A DNA stretch of 64,000 bases from NCBI GenBank assembly GCA_951804985.1, contig OX638133.1, positions 10,312,501-10,376,500 on the forward strand, written 5' to 3'. The position numbers and the translations under genes are program-made. This DNA comes from Dryomyza anilis (Eukaryota > Arthropoda > Insecta > Diptera > Dryomyzidae). The notes beneath the pieces are model-generated. The model had not been told where the DNA came from. It was given only the letters and a program-made list of their open reading frames with translations, and did no database searches. This document shows, one piece after another, positions 42,670 to 54,350 of this stretch (within the stretch, counting starts at the first letter, position 1; each line of letters opens with the position of its first letter).

Positions 42670-45600
42670 ATGAAATTTATTGTTGCCACACTTGCGCTCG
42701 TCTGCTGCTGCTGCCTCTTGGGCAGCGCATCCGCCCAGATACGCGGCCTGCAGCAACCGCGCTCGAACTCGATCGATGCCAATGCCGTCATACTGAGGCA
42801 GGGTTTCGATCTGAACCCGGACGGTTCATACAACTACAAGTGAGTCTCGTGCACGCCAGTGCAATTAATCAAACTGCAGATGCACGTTTGAACTTTGGCA
42901 GATCTTTGATACGAACATTTTTGTAAATTATGCAAAAAAATAAAACAAAATTTAAAAATTATTAAAATTCAAAATTTAAAATTAAAAATAATATAAAATA
43001 TATAAAATTAAAATATTAACTTTGGAGGATTTTTTAAATTGTACAAAAAAAAAATAAAAACTAAAAAAAAAACTTAAAAATTATAAAATATCAAAATTTA
43101 AAATTCAAAATATTAATTTCATATAAAATTTTAATATTAAAAATTCTATTACAAAAATAACAAATAGTTTAAATATTATTTATTAATTTAACTATAAAAA
43201 ATATTTTTGCCATCATAAAAAATTCAAATTTTATGCAAATATTTTACACCATCACAAGTGGCGCGTTTTGGAAAATACCAGCCACCCACATACCCACATT
43301 ATACAGTCACAACACAGAACATCAGGCCAACCGTGCCTAAAGATAAATCACAGCAACACCATTACAACACATATTAACAAATACAAAATGACAAATTGCC
43401 ATACATTATTAACACATACACTTTAAAGGCAACAAATTAATTGCAGACAAATTGACGCCAAACACTCGGCATGTTTTACATGCAGAATTTGTTGGAAATG
43501 CACACACACAAACTTAAAGGAGAGGTGGTGTAGTTGCGCCCTATTGAATATATAATGTTTTATAAATTACGAGTTTCTTTTGTACTTTTTTTTTCTCTAC
43601 TATATACTCAATTCTGGACACTTTTATTTCTTTAGTAATTTTGGATTTTTAATAAATATTATTTCGACTTAACGAAAAAATTCATCAAATTGATGCACAA
43701 TCGTTCATTGGTAAAGAAAGCATCATATTAATTAACGAATTCTTTACATTTTACAATTTTTCATTGTTATATGAACAATCTATTAAATTATTAAAGAAAT
43801 TTTGTTTTTGAACATAGATATAAAAATTCATTAAATTGATGAACGTTTGTTCTTTGATGAACACAACATTATTGTAATCATGAAATTTAAAAGATACTCT
43901 TTCCATTGAAGAGTTGTTTATTTTTATAGGAATAATCTATTAAATTAGCAGAAAAAAATTCCAGATTTCAACACAGAGATAAAAATTCATTAAATTGATG
44001 AACGTTTGTTCTTTGATGATTACTTCTTTATTGTAATCATGAAATTTAAAAAATACTCTTTCTATTGAAGAGATTTTATTTTTATAAGAATAATCTATTA
44101 AATTAGCAGAAAAAATTCCAGATTTCAAATTCATTAAATTGATGAACGTTTGTTTATTGCAGAAAACAGCATCATTGTAATAAACATTGTTATTTTTAAC
44201 AAAGACATTAATGTAATTATTCTTCATTTAAACATTCATCATATTATTGAATTCTGTGCTGAAATATGCATTGTCTCGTACTATACACTTCAACTAAAAG
44301 GGCATATTTAGGTCGGTTTTTTAAGTACAAGTTTAAATGTCTACACACCAAAAAAAAAAAAAAACAATTTACCTATTTCAAGTAAAAATGGGAATGATTT
44401 AGCTCGATAGAATAGATTTCTTTAAATCAACGCAATTTTTCTTGTAATCAAAGAACATTTTTTTTTAAATCAAGAAAGAAATTAGTCTTTCCGTGAATGA
44501 ATAATTTTTATATATTTTTTCAGAGTAGTTCTTAATCAAAATGCCCGAATAACCTTAATTTAACATATAGATAGACAATAACTAATCAGTTAATATAAAA
44601 ATATTAAAAATATGTGGTTTTCTATAATAAAAATATGTGTGCTATGGTAATTATAGACGAAATTACATCAAGTTTAAACATCGTTTTCAAAACTACGTTT
44701 TTAAAATGTTATTGAAAAACTAAACCTGTGAGTCTGTACTGTTTGTTATTCTGTAATCAGTTCAAATCAAGATTACAGAAAACTAAGTGATCAATGAAAC
44801 TCAGAACTAGATCAATGAAACTCAAAACTTATATTACTTAAATACAGACACTCAGAAATCCAAATCCTATTAAAATTGGTCAATAGGACAGTTATTGATT
44901 CCATAATATACAAAAAAATAAATATTTTCATATAAACACAAAAACAATTTAATAGTATTTTGTAGTATTTAATGGGATTTACCCATTAAAATAATAATGT
45001 ATCTTATTGACTAATTTTAATTGCCAAAAAACTATTGATTTTATAGTTTTTTTCTGAGTGTACGATATCTTTACTGAAAATTGGCATAATGAGGCCATCA
45101 GTTTCCTATTATTATATGTTTACTTTTGTACTTATAATAATAATAATAGTTTGGCACTACAGTTCTTATAAGAACTTAGGCCGAGCTCTCTCACCATTTT
45201 GAGCTGTGCGTGTTATATTTGTACTCAAAGTGGTGGGACCTACAGTTTATTGCCGAATCCGAACGGCGGGTGAGAGCATTTTCTTAGGCAATGTTTTTAC
45301 TCTCGGAGGTTTGCCATTTACTGCCGGGAGGTAGCGCGGTATAGAAAACTGTTTCTGTGAAAAGATATTGTTAGCCCCAGTCTAGGCTTGAACCGGGGAC
45401 CTTTCGGCTAGCAGTCCAACGCACTAACCACTGAGCTACCGCGGCTTATACCTCATATAAAACTTAAATCAATGGCTTTTACTTTATCAATCCATCGGTT
45501 TTGGTGAAATAAACCTCTGGTTTGTTGAAATAAACGTATGCCAAAAAAAAAAAAAAGTCAAAATTCAAAGCTCTCATAATTCTTACTAACGTCTTACAGC

Positions 45601-48600
45601 AGCTATCTAATTGTACCTATTTCAAATTGATATTTCTAATCTAAAGACTTTTTGTAAAAATTTATATATATATACATTCTCTGAACAAATAAAATTTGGT
45701 TATTGAAATTGAAAATAAAAACTCGATGTCTATAATTACAGAAACAGCATTCTAGATAAGCACGATACTTTAATGATATCGAAACGATATTATTTATAGG
45801 CTCAAACTTTAGTTTTTGCTATTTTATAATTATACGAAAACGATAGGCTTTTCGATAAAAACGAAGCTATCTAAAATTATATCGTTAAATTTATCATTAT
45901 AGACATCGAGATTATATCGTAAATTGTTTTATTTTCGATAAACAAATTTTAATTGTTGAAAAAATTTTGTTTTTTGATAAAAATTGTAAAGCACATAAAT
46001 TTCCATTTTCCAATGATATTGTAAATGGTTTTATTTTCGATAAACAAATTTTAATTTCTCAGAAAATTAAGTTTTTTGTTAAAAATTCTAAACAACACAC
46101 AATTTAATTTTCTAATACATGGAATTTTATATCGAATTTAAAAGTTATCGTCAAAACACTATCATTTTCGTAGCACTATAGATGATCAAAACTGTAAACT
46201 AAATCATTTCGATTTAGTTTTAAGGTCCAAATTTGATTAAATAAATTTACCAAATATATTCAAAATCCACTACTTATAAATCATGTTTTCATAAAAATAT
46301 TCATTCCAAATCACATAAGAGATTCATTATATAGATGAAATACCTAATTACCACGTATTCATCAATATTATGATATTACTCATAAGTTTATTAAATTATT
46401 CATAATAACTAAGCACTATTTTAGTTGGTTAAGTAATAATGAAAATATTCAACGAAAAATTGATAATATTTTTCTTTAAACTTAACAAAATTCTACCAAA
46501 TAAAATCAAGAATTTCCGTACATAGTTCCAATAATAGGTTCCGAAAATCACTTTAAACATATTTTTCTAATTTGAAACCTAAACAACCCATCTCTTAATT
46601 AAAATAACTACGGTATAAAATCAAGAATTTCCTAAGTAATACCTTCCGAAAACCACCTTACATTTATTTTTAAAATTTTCAAACTTCACTCAACATTTCC
46701 TAATAACAATAACTTAAACGGTAGTTAGTTTTATTAGGAAAAATACAATTTCGTCAAAATTATATTAACTGCCATTTATTTGTGCAACATATCACCAACT
46801 AAATCGTTCCACCAATTCTACCTACCATCAATATCACAACTTTAACGTAAATATTTTCGTCATTTGCAGTTACGAAACGAGCAACGGCATTCGTGCCGAT
46901 GAGGCGGGCTATCTGAAGAATCCGGGTTCTCAACTGGAAGCTCAGGTGAGTTGTTTGCAAGATTTGCTTCGTTCGTTCGTTTCTTTTTTTTATTTTCTAA
47001 AGCACTGCAATAATTTACATAATATGCATATAATTTAAGTGTGGTTGCAGTGCAGTGCAATTAAATTAAATTAACAACAGGTCATAAATTTGTTAGGCTT
47101 GTAAATTAAGTTGCGTTTTAAAATTGTGCTGTTTGTCAATTAATGTTAACTTTAAATTTATGAGTTTTTTTGCTGAATACTTTTAGACATAAAATATCAG
47201 TTAATTTATTCCGAAAAAGTGGCTTTTGCAATTTTTTCGGTATAAGATATACAGATAATAAAAATTTTTGCATTGCAGATTTTTAGGATGGCAGTAATAT
47301 AAATTATTAGTTTTCATGCTTATTTAAAAAAATATTATTTTGTTAATAAAGGGTTTTTCAACAGGGACGCTACAAAAGTAGAGCGACAGGGAGAGCAAAC
47401 TACGCCATATTTCTTGCCGAATTCGAATTTCGGTAGTAAATCGTATATCTTTCCATCATGAAATGGCAAACCTTACTGAAGAGAAATGTCAACAGAGCGG
47501 CGTCCCTGTTGAAAAACCCTTGAAAAAAACTTTTGTGGCGCTCTTATTGAAAAACCCTTTACCTAATAATTCATTTTGAGTTGCGTCATCAGTTTTTAAT
47601 CAATCTAATCACTCATTATTTGTACATTCGAAGACGGTCCAATCCCAAGTATCCCAAGATTTATGGTAGGTTCTGGCTCAGGAAATTAGATTCTGTATTG
47701 AAAATGAAATATCGAAATTATGTATTAATGATTTTGTATTCGTTTTGAAAGTTTTTATATCAACAGGATTACGTTATAGTTCCATTCGTGTGTCTAAAAG
47801 AAATATAAGTTCCTCAAGCTTTATTGAGTTTCTTTTTTGAATGAATGTAAGATTAAATTCCAGTTTTTCATTCATATTTTCAAATTAAACGAAGTTTAAA
47901 CTAGATGTAATTTTGTCTATAAACCACATTTCACATGTATTTAAAAGTTAATTTTATTTATGATCCTGCTTGTAAAATTTGAAGACAATCCTCCGTTTTG
48001 ATTAGAAACTATAGAAGTTTCAAATATGTGGAAAAGTTTAAACTAGAACTTATAAATTAGCCCTTAAAATATTGAAATTAAACTACAAAATACTCATATT
48101 CAAAGATTTTATTACAATTTAATATTAAAAGATCCCAATATGAACAAAAGCATTCGTTCTATTTGATAATAAAAACACTTTAACTACTGTATCTTAGACT
48201 ATTGGTTCTTATTAGACAATTTAAGGACTATATTGGTTTCTATTAGGCAATATCAATCTCATGATAATTAAACAGATTTTTATGTAAAGGGTTTTTCAAT
48301 AAGAGCGCTACAAAAGTTTTTTTCAAGGGTTTTTCAACAGGGACGCTACAAAAGAAGGGCGACAGGGACAACAAACGACGCCACATTTCTTGCCGTTCTT
48401 TTGACATTTCTCTTCAGTAAGGTTTGCCATTTAATGATAGATAGATATACGAGCTAACAACGAGTCGAAATTATTAAAATTTGCTACCGAATTTCAAATT
48501 CATATATCTTGAAATGGCAAACTTTACTGAAGAGAAATGTCAAAAGAGCGGCAAGAAATATGGCGTCGTTTGCTGTCCCTGTCGCTCTACTTTTGTAGCG

Positions 48601-51201
48601 TCCCTGTTGAAAAAACCTTTATTCACCTTTTCGTACCACTTTTTGTCATTAGGAGTTATGCGACTACTACTTCCCTGCTAGATATTCATTGAATGGATCA
48701 TTGAATTTTTCTAGACTCAAACCCAACAGTTATATGATGATCAGGTCATGATTATGAAGACTACCCTTATAGGTTAAATTTCGACTAGTCTCATCCAACA
48801 TATTTTTGTATTGAGAAACAAATTGAATATTCTGTGAATAATATACTTTCGACAAATTCCTGAAATTTACTCTAAATAGAAATTATAATTTTTGATATCA
48901 AAATCCAATTGAATGTTTTAATGATACAATCCAATTATCAAAAAATCCATGAATAATTGGATTTTATTTAAATGGTTTATATTGGATTTGAAAAAAAATG
49001 TTGTGTTTCGAATCGAATCGAATTATTAAACATCAGAAAACAAATCAATGGAATTCAACTTTTTATTCGAAGTTCATTAAAATCTGGAACATGTCGGTAT
49101 TATACAAATCGTATGGAAAATAATTACTTCCCTACAAACCATTTGATGATAATTTTTAAATTCGATATATAAATGAGAAATTTTAGATATAAAACTTAAA
49201 GTATTTAAAAATTTAATTGCGTGTTCTTTATACTTTTTGTCAAAAAATAAAATTTTCTGAACAAATAAAATTTGTTTATCGAAAATAATGCCATTTATTT
49301 ATCGCTCGATATCTATAACGACAAAAACAACGATTTCATTTTAGATCGGTTCGTTTTTATCGAAAACCCTATCGTTTTCGTATCATTATAGATTATCGAA
49401 AACGACAATTTGAGGCTATTAATGATATCGTTTCGATATCGTAAAATTATCGTTTGGTTTGCTGGGTTCTTACATAATAATATTATGGGTCATGTTCTGG
49501 CTTTCGTACGAATTACAATCAAATTTTATATAAAATATGTAAAGAAATGATTTGGAATTTGAGGTCTCAGTACAATTATTTATTTTTCAAAAGAATTCAA
49601 TTCGTTTGCTTTGATTTGAACGATTTAAATTTGTTTAAATAACGATTATTTGTATTGTTCCATCGAATTTTATATGAAATTCGATTAGAATTGTATCGGA
49701 ATTCGATCGAAATGCGAAAAATGGCCGTATATTAAATAAATTGGATTGTTTGAAAAGTATTTCCAAACCTATAAAATTAATTCGAACATTAAATGTGGTA
49801 CTTTATTAAAGTAAAAATTATTTTGTGAAATATGAAAATTCATATTTCTTTTTCCTTCTTCTAAAAGTGTACAGATTACTGACTCTTCAAATTGTAATCA
49901 GAGTCTGAGTTCACATTTTGAGTAGTATATTTTATTTTATAATATCTGTATATTTTTTAGATGAAGTAAATGATATGAAATTTTATATTTTCGGTTGCCC
50001 TAGACATGCACTAAAACAAGATATCATAAAATCAATAGTTTTTTTGCTATTAAAATTAGTTAACTGGATAAATTATTATTTTAATAAATACCATTAAATA
50101 CTACAAAATACTATTAAATCCTATACAAATATTTTTGAATTATTATGAAAACTATTTAATCAATAACTTTAAACCAATTTTTATAGAATTTTAGTTAATT
50201 TTGAACCAAAAAGTATATTTTATAAAATAAATTCGCCATGTTTTAACTTTCGATTTATATCATATTAAAATTTCAATTCGATCTTATAAGTTTTTTTAAG
50301 TTCCAGAACTCATTTTGTTCAATCAGACATAATTTATTCCCCACATACAGAAAAAAATTCCCTCAAATTCCATTAAAATTGGTCAATAGGACAATTATTG
50401 ATTTAATAGTATACAAAAAATAAATCTTTTTCATATAAACTCAATGGCACTGTCATTGTATTTTCTAGTATTTAATGGTATTTTCCGATTCAAATAATAA
50501 TTTATCCTATTGACTATTTTTAATAGTAAAGAAACTATTATTTATATAGTATTTTTTCTGTGTGCATAGTTTTTCATTCCGATAAAATTTGTATTTGAAA
50601 AATCAGAGAAAAAAATACAGGATAGCCTTATTTCAATCCATTCAAAATCAAACTAAAGTGAATTAATAATATGGAATATTTGAAGGGCAATACTACTAAA
50701 TCATATTGAATTATTTTTGAGTTTATTTTCGAATTAAGAATATTTGAATATTTGAAGTTGGTTACTTTAAAAAAAATATAATATAATTTAAATTATTATA
50801 TCATAAATGTCAAAGTAGAATATTCCAAATATGAATATATTTTATATTTGAATAAATACCATTTTTTGAAACATACCATTTTCTGATACATTCTACATTT
50901 CGATTTTCATATTTCGTTAATATCCACACTTGGATATTTTGCATATTTCATATTCCATATTTGGATATTTGTATATTTTTGGATACACCTAAATTTATAT
51001 AATTTTAATTTAAATAATTTGTATTTCAAACCCCCTTAGGTGATGCAAGGTTCATACTCGTACACGGGTCCTGATGGCGTTGTCTACACCATCAACTATA
51101 TCGCCGATGAGAACGGTTACCGCGCGGAGGGCGCCCATATTCCCACACCACCGCCAGCAGCGCCAGCTGGCCGAGCACCAGGTGGCAGATTCTTCAAGTA
51201 A
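42670..51201 (+). CDS. Cuticular protein, classical RR-1 (chitin_bind_4), Cpr-C
   Basis: Three coding exons: 42670-42839, 46870-46945 and 51040-51201, each with GT-AG borders (donors GTGAGT; acceptors TTTGCAG, ATTTGCAG, CCCTTAG) and frames that join exactly. The 135-residue product has a signal peptide 1-22 (ending GSASA, with four successive Cys in its core) and a linker. A full RR-1 domain follows at about 45-121: [64 protein letters not shown] short Pro/Ala/Gly tail ends GGRFFK. The aromatic and acidic residues of the chitin-binding consensus are all present, unlike Cpr-A and Cpr-B. It most resembles SgAbd-2-like endocuticle proteins. It should be secreted into soft cuticle. Long introns are filled with MITEs. 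Confidence 0.97.
43672..44262. repeat. MITE family A-like repeat, tandem internal units
   Basis: Opens AACGAAAAAATTCATCAAAT and repeats AATTCATTAAATTGATGAAC at about 43830, 43985 and 44125, with ATTGTAATCATGAAATTTAA blocks between. The unit is about 150 bp. Related by its TTCATxAAATTGATGAA core to 28471-29788. Confidence 0.55.
44849..45061. mobile_element. MITE family C, copy 4
   Basis: Runs from ACACTCAGAAATCC to ATAGTTTTTTTCTGAGTGTA. Inside, ATTAAAATTGGTCAATAGGA and ATCTTATTGACTAATTTTAA match the other copies in reverse orientation. Confidence 0.75.
45137..45444 (-). mobile_element. tRNA-derived SINE, family 2, copy 2
   Basis: Reverse-complement copy of 16175-16449. The tRNA head is at the high-coordinate end (B box as GGCTTGAACC at about 45387, A box as CCACTGAGCTA at about 45429) and the tail reads (AAT)n at 45137. 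A six-base CTTATA direct repeat flanks it (45131-45136 and 45445-45450). It has diverged by point changes from the 16-kb copy. Confidence 0.85.
45685..46190. repeat. Dispersed ATCGTTTTCGTATC-type repeat, copy 2
   Basis: Shares CTGAACAAATAAAATTTGGT, CTCGATGTCTATAATTACAG and ATGATATCGAAACGATATTA with 49245-49475, and repeats TTTATTTTCGATAAACAAAT within itself (45930 and 46031). Confidence 0.5.
47349..47559. mobile_element. MITE family D, copy 2 (shortened)
   Basis: Ends AAGGGTTTTTCAACAGGG and CTCTTATTGAAAAACCCTT, flanked by TA. The interior lacks about 120 bp of the 42142 copy around the arm centre and near CAACAGAGCGGCGTCC, so internal deletions have occurred. Confidence 0.82.
48287..48619. 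mobile_element. MITE family D, copy 3
   Basis: Ends AAGGGTTTTTCAATAAGAG and CCCTGTTGAAAAAACCTT, flanked by TA. The left end has the doubled terminus seen at 42142 (AAGAGCGCTACAAAAGTTT, then a second AAGGGTTTTTCAACAGGGA), so both copies come from one subtype. Confidence 0.85.
49245..49475. repeat. Dispersed ATCGTTTTCGTATC-type repeat, copy 3
   Basis: Runs from AATTTTCTGAACAAATAAAA to TATCGTTTGGTTTGCTGGGTT. Contains GCTCGATATCTATAACGACA, CCTATCGTTTTCGTATCATT and ATGATATCGTTTCGATATCG. A fourth relic may lie at 55860-56110 (ATCGTTTATATTTGGTATCT). Confidence 0.55.
50010..50220. repeat. Degraded family-C MITE
   Basis: Contains ATAAAATCAATAGTTTTTTTG, AAAATTAGTTAACTGGATAA and ATTATTATTTTAATAAATACC in family-C order, but the right end is lost. 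Confidence 0.55.
50343..50565. mobile_element. MITE family C, copy 5
   Basis: Runs from ACATACAGAAAAAAATTCCC to TATTTTTTCTGTGTGC. Internal blocks TTAAAATTGGTCAATAGGAC and CACTGTCATTGTATTTTCTAG correspond to copy 1 in reverse orientation. Confidence 0.8.
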
Positions 51202-51773
51202 AAAATCTAACGCACCAAAGGATGCAGGTTACAAAAACAAAAAAACAACAAAACGATATTTTAAATAGCAGTTTGACATAGAAGTGGATTTAAACTAAGT
51301 GACATTTATAAGAGAAAAAAAAATGCAAGAGGCTCAATCAACAAACACAGCGAGAGAGAATAGAGTTACAGAGAGAAAGAAAAAGAGCGAGCGAGCGAAA
51401 AAGTAACACGATAAATATTATTTAATGAAACACAATATGGCAACACTGCAGACAATCGCTAAGCCTAGATTTATACTATGAAATTTGTACCCACCTCCAA
51501 TTGAAGCAGCACACAGCTACTTATAGCACCACCATCACACCAACTCTCTTCATGGTTCTAAACACCCACTTGAACACTTTGTATCTATTTTACACACTCT
51601 ACAACACTGCAGTCTACTCTATTCAGTCTATTTTATAACAATGACTTTATTTTATGTGCTACTCTTTTTGTAACGATTTTATTTCATGCGTTTTTGTTTT
51701 CTATACATATTAATAATTTCTATTTTATTTTCTTGTAAATTTAAATTTTTAACCATTTTTGTTTTTTGTAGTA

Positions 51774-51779
51774 AATAAA
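51774..51779 (+). terminator. Poly(A) signal of Cpr-C
   Basis: AATAAA in AGTAAATAAACAATTTTT, 573 bp past the stop. The 3'UTR before it holds GAGAGAGAATAG and AGCGAGCGAGCG purine-rich patches. Confidence 0.6.
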
Positions 51780-52014
51780 CAATTTTTTGTACATGTAATA
51801 ACGATTATTGAAATTACGATTTCTTTTTACAAAACTAAAAAAAAAAAACAAAAATATTATAATAAAAAAAGTATGGCAACATTGCAATAAATAAATTGCG
51901 ACAAAAACTCAGCAAAGTTGTTTTGTTTTACGCGTTACTCCTTCCACTTTCATTGCTGTAGCACGAACATTATATGGCTTGGTTTAACTATGTTGATTGG
52001 ACTAGGTCGTTTAG

Positions 52015-52215
52015 TAAACTTCTCGTTAAACTTAGACATTAAATAGATAGTTTAACTTCGTCGTTTAGCTTTGTCGTTTAACTTCGTCGTTTAACTTCAA
52101 CGTTTTACTTCGTCGTTTAACTTCATCGTTTAACTTCGTCATTTGATTTCTTTGTTTAACTTCTTCGTCGAACATCATCGTCTAACTTCGCCATATACTT
52201 CGTTTTTAACCTTCG
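52015..52215. repeat. Degenerate 13-bp minisatellite (CTTCGTCGTTTAA)
   Basis: About ten imperfect head-to-tail copies of CTTCGTCGTTTAA between 52048 and 52150, fading on both sides. It lies between the convergent ends of Cpr-C and the membrane-protein gene, so it is in or beyond their 3'UTRs. Confidence 0.75.
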
Positions 52216-52287
52216 TCAACCCTGTCTTCGTCTAGCCTAGCATCGCCGTCGCCACATCATCGACCACCTTCGACCATCTTCGTTCGT

Positions 52288-53436
52288 TTATCTTCGTTGC
52301 TTGTCAATGAGATTAAAGGACGAGTTGCGTCGCCCAAAGGTGCGTGGTATTTGCGTTGGCAACACTCTCGGCGACGCCGTCCGCTGCTTCGTCGGCGACT
52401 GTGATCGCGGCGACTGCGAACTCGTGCGCACTCGTGTCATCATCGAGCTGGAATTGCGCAACAACGAAGGCGACGACGAGCACGACATCGACATCGATGA
52501 CTGTGACGTCAACGCAGGCGCTAAGAATTTTGACAACGTTGCTGATGACGCCGTCGCCAATGCGGGCAAATGCTTCGGCGGCGAACTGTGTTTCGACGGC
52601 GGCGAACGATTGGAGCGTCGACGTTGACGCTGCTGGTGCTCGTACAGTGGATCCTCGTCGAATATGAACATCACGCGCAACTTACGCGAATAGTTGTTGT
52701 TGAGGAAACGCATGGCACGCGCCACCGTATCCACCTTAAAATCGGGCTTCTGGTTGGCGCCATGCTTCTTGCCCATCAGATCGTGCAGCCGATAGAGACG
52801 GCCCTTCGCCTGCTCCTGACTCGTCACAATGCTGTCGATCACATTCAGCTTTGAGGCGACGCGCAGCACCAGCGTCACCGTGCCGTCGGGCGCAAACACC
52901 TCATCGGGCTGCACGACATGTTGCACGCGCAGTCGTTGCAGCTCGTATTTCATGATGCGCATATTGCGATTGACAAAGGCGCGTGCGCGCTTCTCGGGCG
53001 TGTAGCACAACTGCAGCGGCGTAAGCTTCGGCAGCATGCGTCCATAGCGCTGATAAGCAAAAATCGTGGCCACGAGCAGCGAGCCGAGCGCCATGATGCC
53101 CATCAGTGAGTAGAGTATCTGCCAGAGCACTACGTTCGTCGAGGACTCGGCGGCATAGCGCGGTGCACGCAGTATGTAATCGTTGACGATGTCCAGAAAA
53201 AGCGAGTGACAATCGTGTATGGACAGACGCTGCGGATGGATGCTGATTGGTATATTCTGATTGAGCAGCCCCGTCTGACGCTCGGGAAAGATGAAATTCT
53301 TGAAGGAGGCCCAGAACTGCGAGCCGCGCTTGCGCAATATGAGACTGGTGCAGTGTTCGGTGGCCTGACGGAACCAGCTGAGGCAGGTGGAACTTAGGTC
53401 TAGGTCGGGATGGAGAGCGCGACAAAATTGCTCCAT
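52288..53436 (-). CDS. Single-span membrane protein of unknown function
   Basis: Uninterrupted 382-codon frame on the minus strand, markedly less AT-rich than its surroundings, starting MEQFCRALHPDLDLSS. There is no N-terminal signal peptide. Residues 103-127 (LWQILYSLMGIMALGSLLVA) form one transmembrane helix, flanked by YGRMLPK on the C-terminal side. The next 140 residues are basic and folded-looking (NRNMRIMKYELQRLRVQHVV; FKVDTVARAMRFLNNNYSRK). From about 268 the chain becomes Ser/Pro/Arg-rich and probably disordered. Cys pairs sit in the N-terminal part (positions 5, 18, 29, 76). I do not recognise the family. Long opposite-strand frames at 52301-52667 are shadows of its codon use. A TATATAAAAATC-like element lies about 70 bp upstream, and an upstream exon joined at the CCGCAG near 53480 cannot be excluded. 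Confidence 0.85.
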   Translation of the reverse strand: MEQFCRALHPDLDLSSTCLSWFRQATEHCTSLILRKRGSQFWASFKNFIFPERQTGLLNQNIPISIHPQRLSIHDCHSLFLDIVNDYILRAPRYAAESSTNVVLWQILYSLMGIMALGSLLVATIFAYQRYGRMLPKLTPLQLCYTPEKRARAFVNRNMRIMKYELQRLRVQHVVQPDEVFAPDGTVTLVLRVASKLNVIDSIVTSQEQAKGRLYRLHDLMGKKHGANQKPDFKVDTVARAMRFLNNNYSRKLRVMFIFDEDPLYEHQQRQRRRSNRSPPSKHSSPPKHLPALATASSATLSKFLAPALTSQSSMSMSCSSSPSLLRNSSSMMTRVRTSSQSPRSQSPTKQRTASPRVLPTQIPRTFGRRNSSFNLIDKQRR

Positions 53437-54141
53437 TGTCGCGTGAGAGAGAGAATGAGTGAAAGCGTTTACTGGATGCTGCGGGCGTGGGTGAATTGAT
53501 TTTTATATTAGTTGGTGAATCGATGATGATGATGATGATGACAAAGATCTTGTTTGTTTACTTACATTTCGGAATTCGTTCGTTTGAGGTTTCTTTAGGG
53601 GTCCCCGTTTTGACAGATTCTAAAAAATATATTTTTCTCGCATTTTTCTGTATTTGCGTGAACGTTAAATCAATGCTGAAGATTTCGAAAAAAAAACGAA
53701 TTTTCAATTTTGTTTTTCTAAATTGAAAACTTAAGTATATTTGATGGATAGCTGCACGTGTATTTATTTAAATTTTGTCTTATGAAGTAAGGATTTATTT
53801 GATTTTTCTTGTATTCCTCGATAATTAAAAGTCTAATGAATGTATGGTCCCGCACAAATAAATTATTTTATATTTATTATAAGTTTTTCAATTAAGGGTC
53901 GATGCACGATGAACAAAAAGGCACTTTTTTAGAGGAAAAAGTGTTCTTCAATATTGATTTCCACTCAACACTAAGGATAATATCCACTGAACACTAAGTT
54001 TGTATCCTACTGGTTATAGCTCCCGTTAATGAGCTATAACCAGTAGAAGAAGTTTGAAAAGTATCATCAGGGTTCGGAAAAGTGTTTGTCTAAAAATGAA
54101 TGTCTCCAAACAATTAAATTCCCGAACACGTAGACCTAATA
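53437..54141. other. Gene-free stretch with a short perfect hairpin
   Basis: Contains a (GAT)n run at about 53523-53540 and the hairpin at 54007-54046. No gene seen. Confidence 0.4.
54007..54046. repeat. Perfect 16-bp inverted repeat with 8-base loop
   Basis: CTACTGGTTATAGCTC pairs completely with GAGCTATAACCAGTAG across the loop CCGTTAAT. The stem is too short for a standard miRNA precursor and has no T-run; role unknown. Confidence 0.85.
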
Positions 54142-54350
54142 AAGGGTTTTTCAACAGGGACGCTACAAAAGTAGAGCGACAGGGACAGCAAACGACGCCA
54201 TATTTCTTGCCGCTCTTTTGACATTTCTCTTCAGTAAGGTTTGCCATTTCATGATGGAAAGATATACGAATTCGAATTTCGGTAGTAAATTTTAATAATT
54301 TCGATTCTTTATTGGCTCGTATATCTTTCCATTATGAAATGGAAATCGAA
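54142..54350. mobile_element. MITE family D, copy 4 (right arm truncated)
   Basis: The left end is intact (AAGGGTTTTTCAACAGGG after TA), and the arm runs through TTTGCCATTTCATGATGGAA. The right arm stops after CATTATGAAATGG at about 54347, so the terminal half is missing. Confidence 0.8.

Larger units (their letters stand above)
42840..46869. other. Cpr-C intron between coding exons 1 and 2
   Basis: 4.0 kb, non-coding. Holds A/T low-complexity sequence (42900-43240), a family-A-like repeat (43672-44262), a family-C MITE (44849-45061), a SINE (45137-45444) and a dispersed repeat (45685-46190). A mixed-composition patch at 43250-43540 matches nothing else in the window. Confidence 0.6.
46946..51039. 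other. Cpr-C intron between coding exons 2 and 3
   Basis: 4.1 kb, non-coding. It contains two family-D MITEs, one copy of the ATCGTTTTCGTATC-type repeat, and one full and one partial family-C MITE. The remainder is AT-rich with no gene. Confidence 0.6.

Noticed and set aside
42633..42833. Minus-strand frames over the first coding exon of Cpr-C
   Set aside because: Antisense shadows; the plus-strand frame has a signal peptide and exact splice phases.
52301..53425. Four long frames on the plus strand and in other minus frames across the membrane-protein gene
   Set aside because: Shadows of a less AT-rich coding region; they have Arg/Ala/Asp-biased composition and no start context or domain.
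42177..54247. Recurring short ORF reading [16 protein letters not shown] at 42.2, 48.5 and 54.1 kb
   Set aside because: It lies in the arms of family-D MITEs; conservation follows the DNA repeat, and the frame is also mirrored on the other arm.
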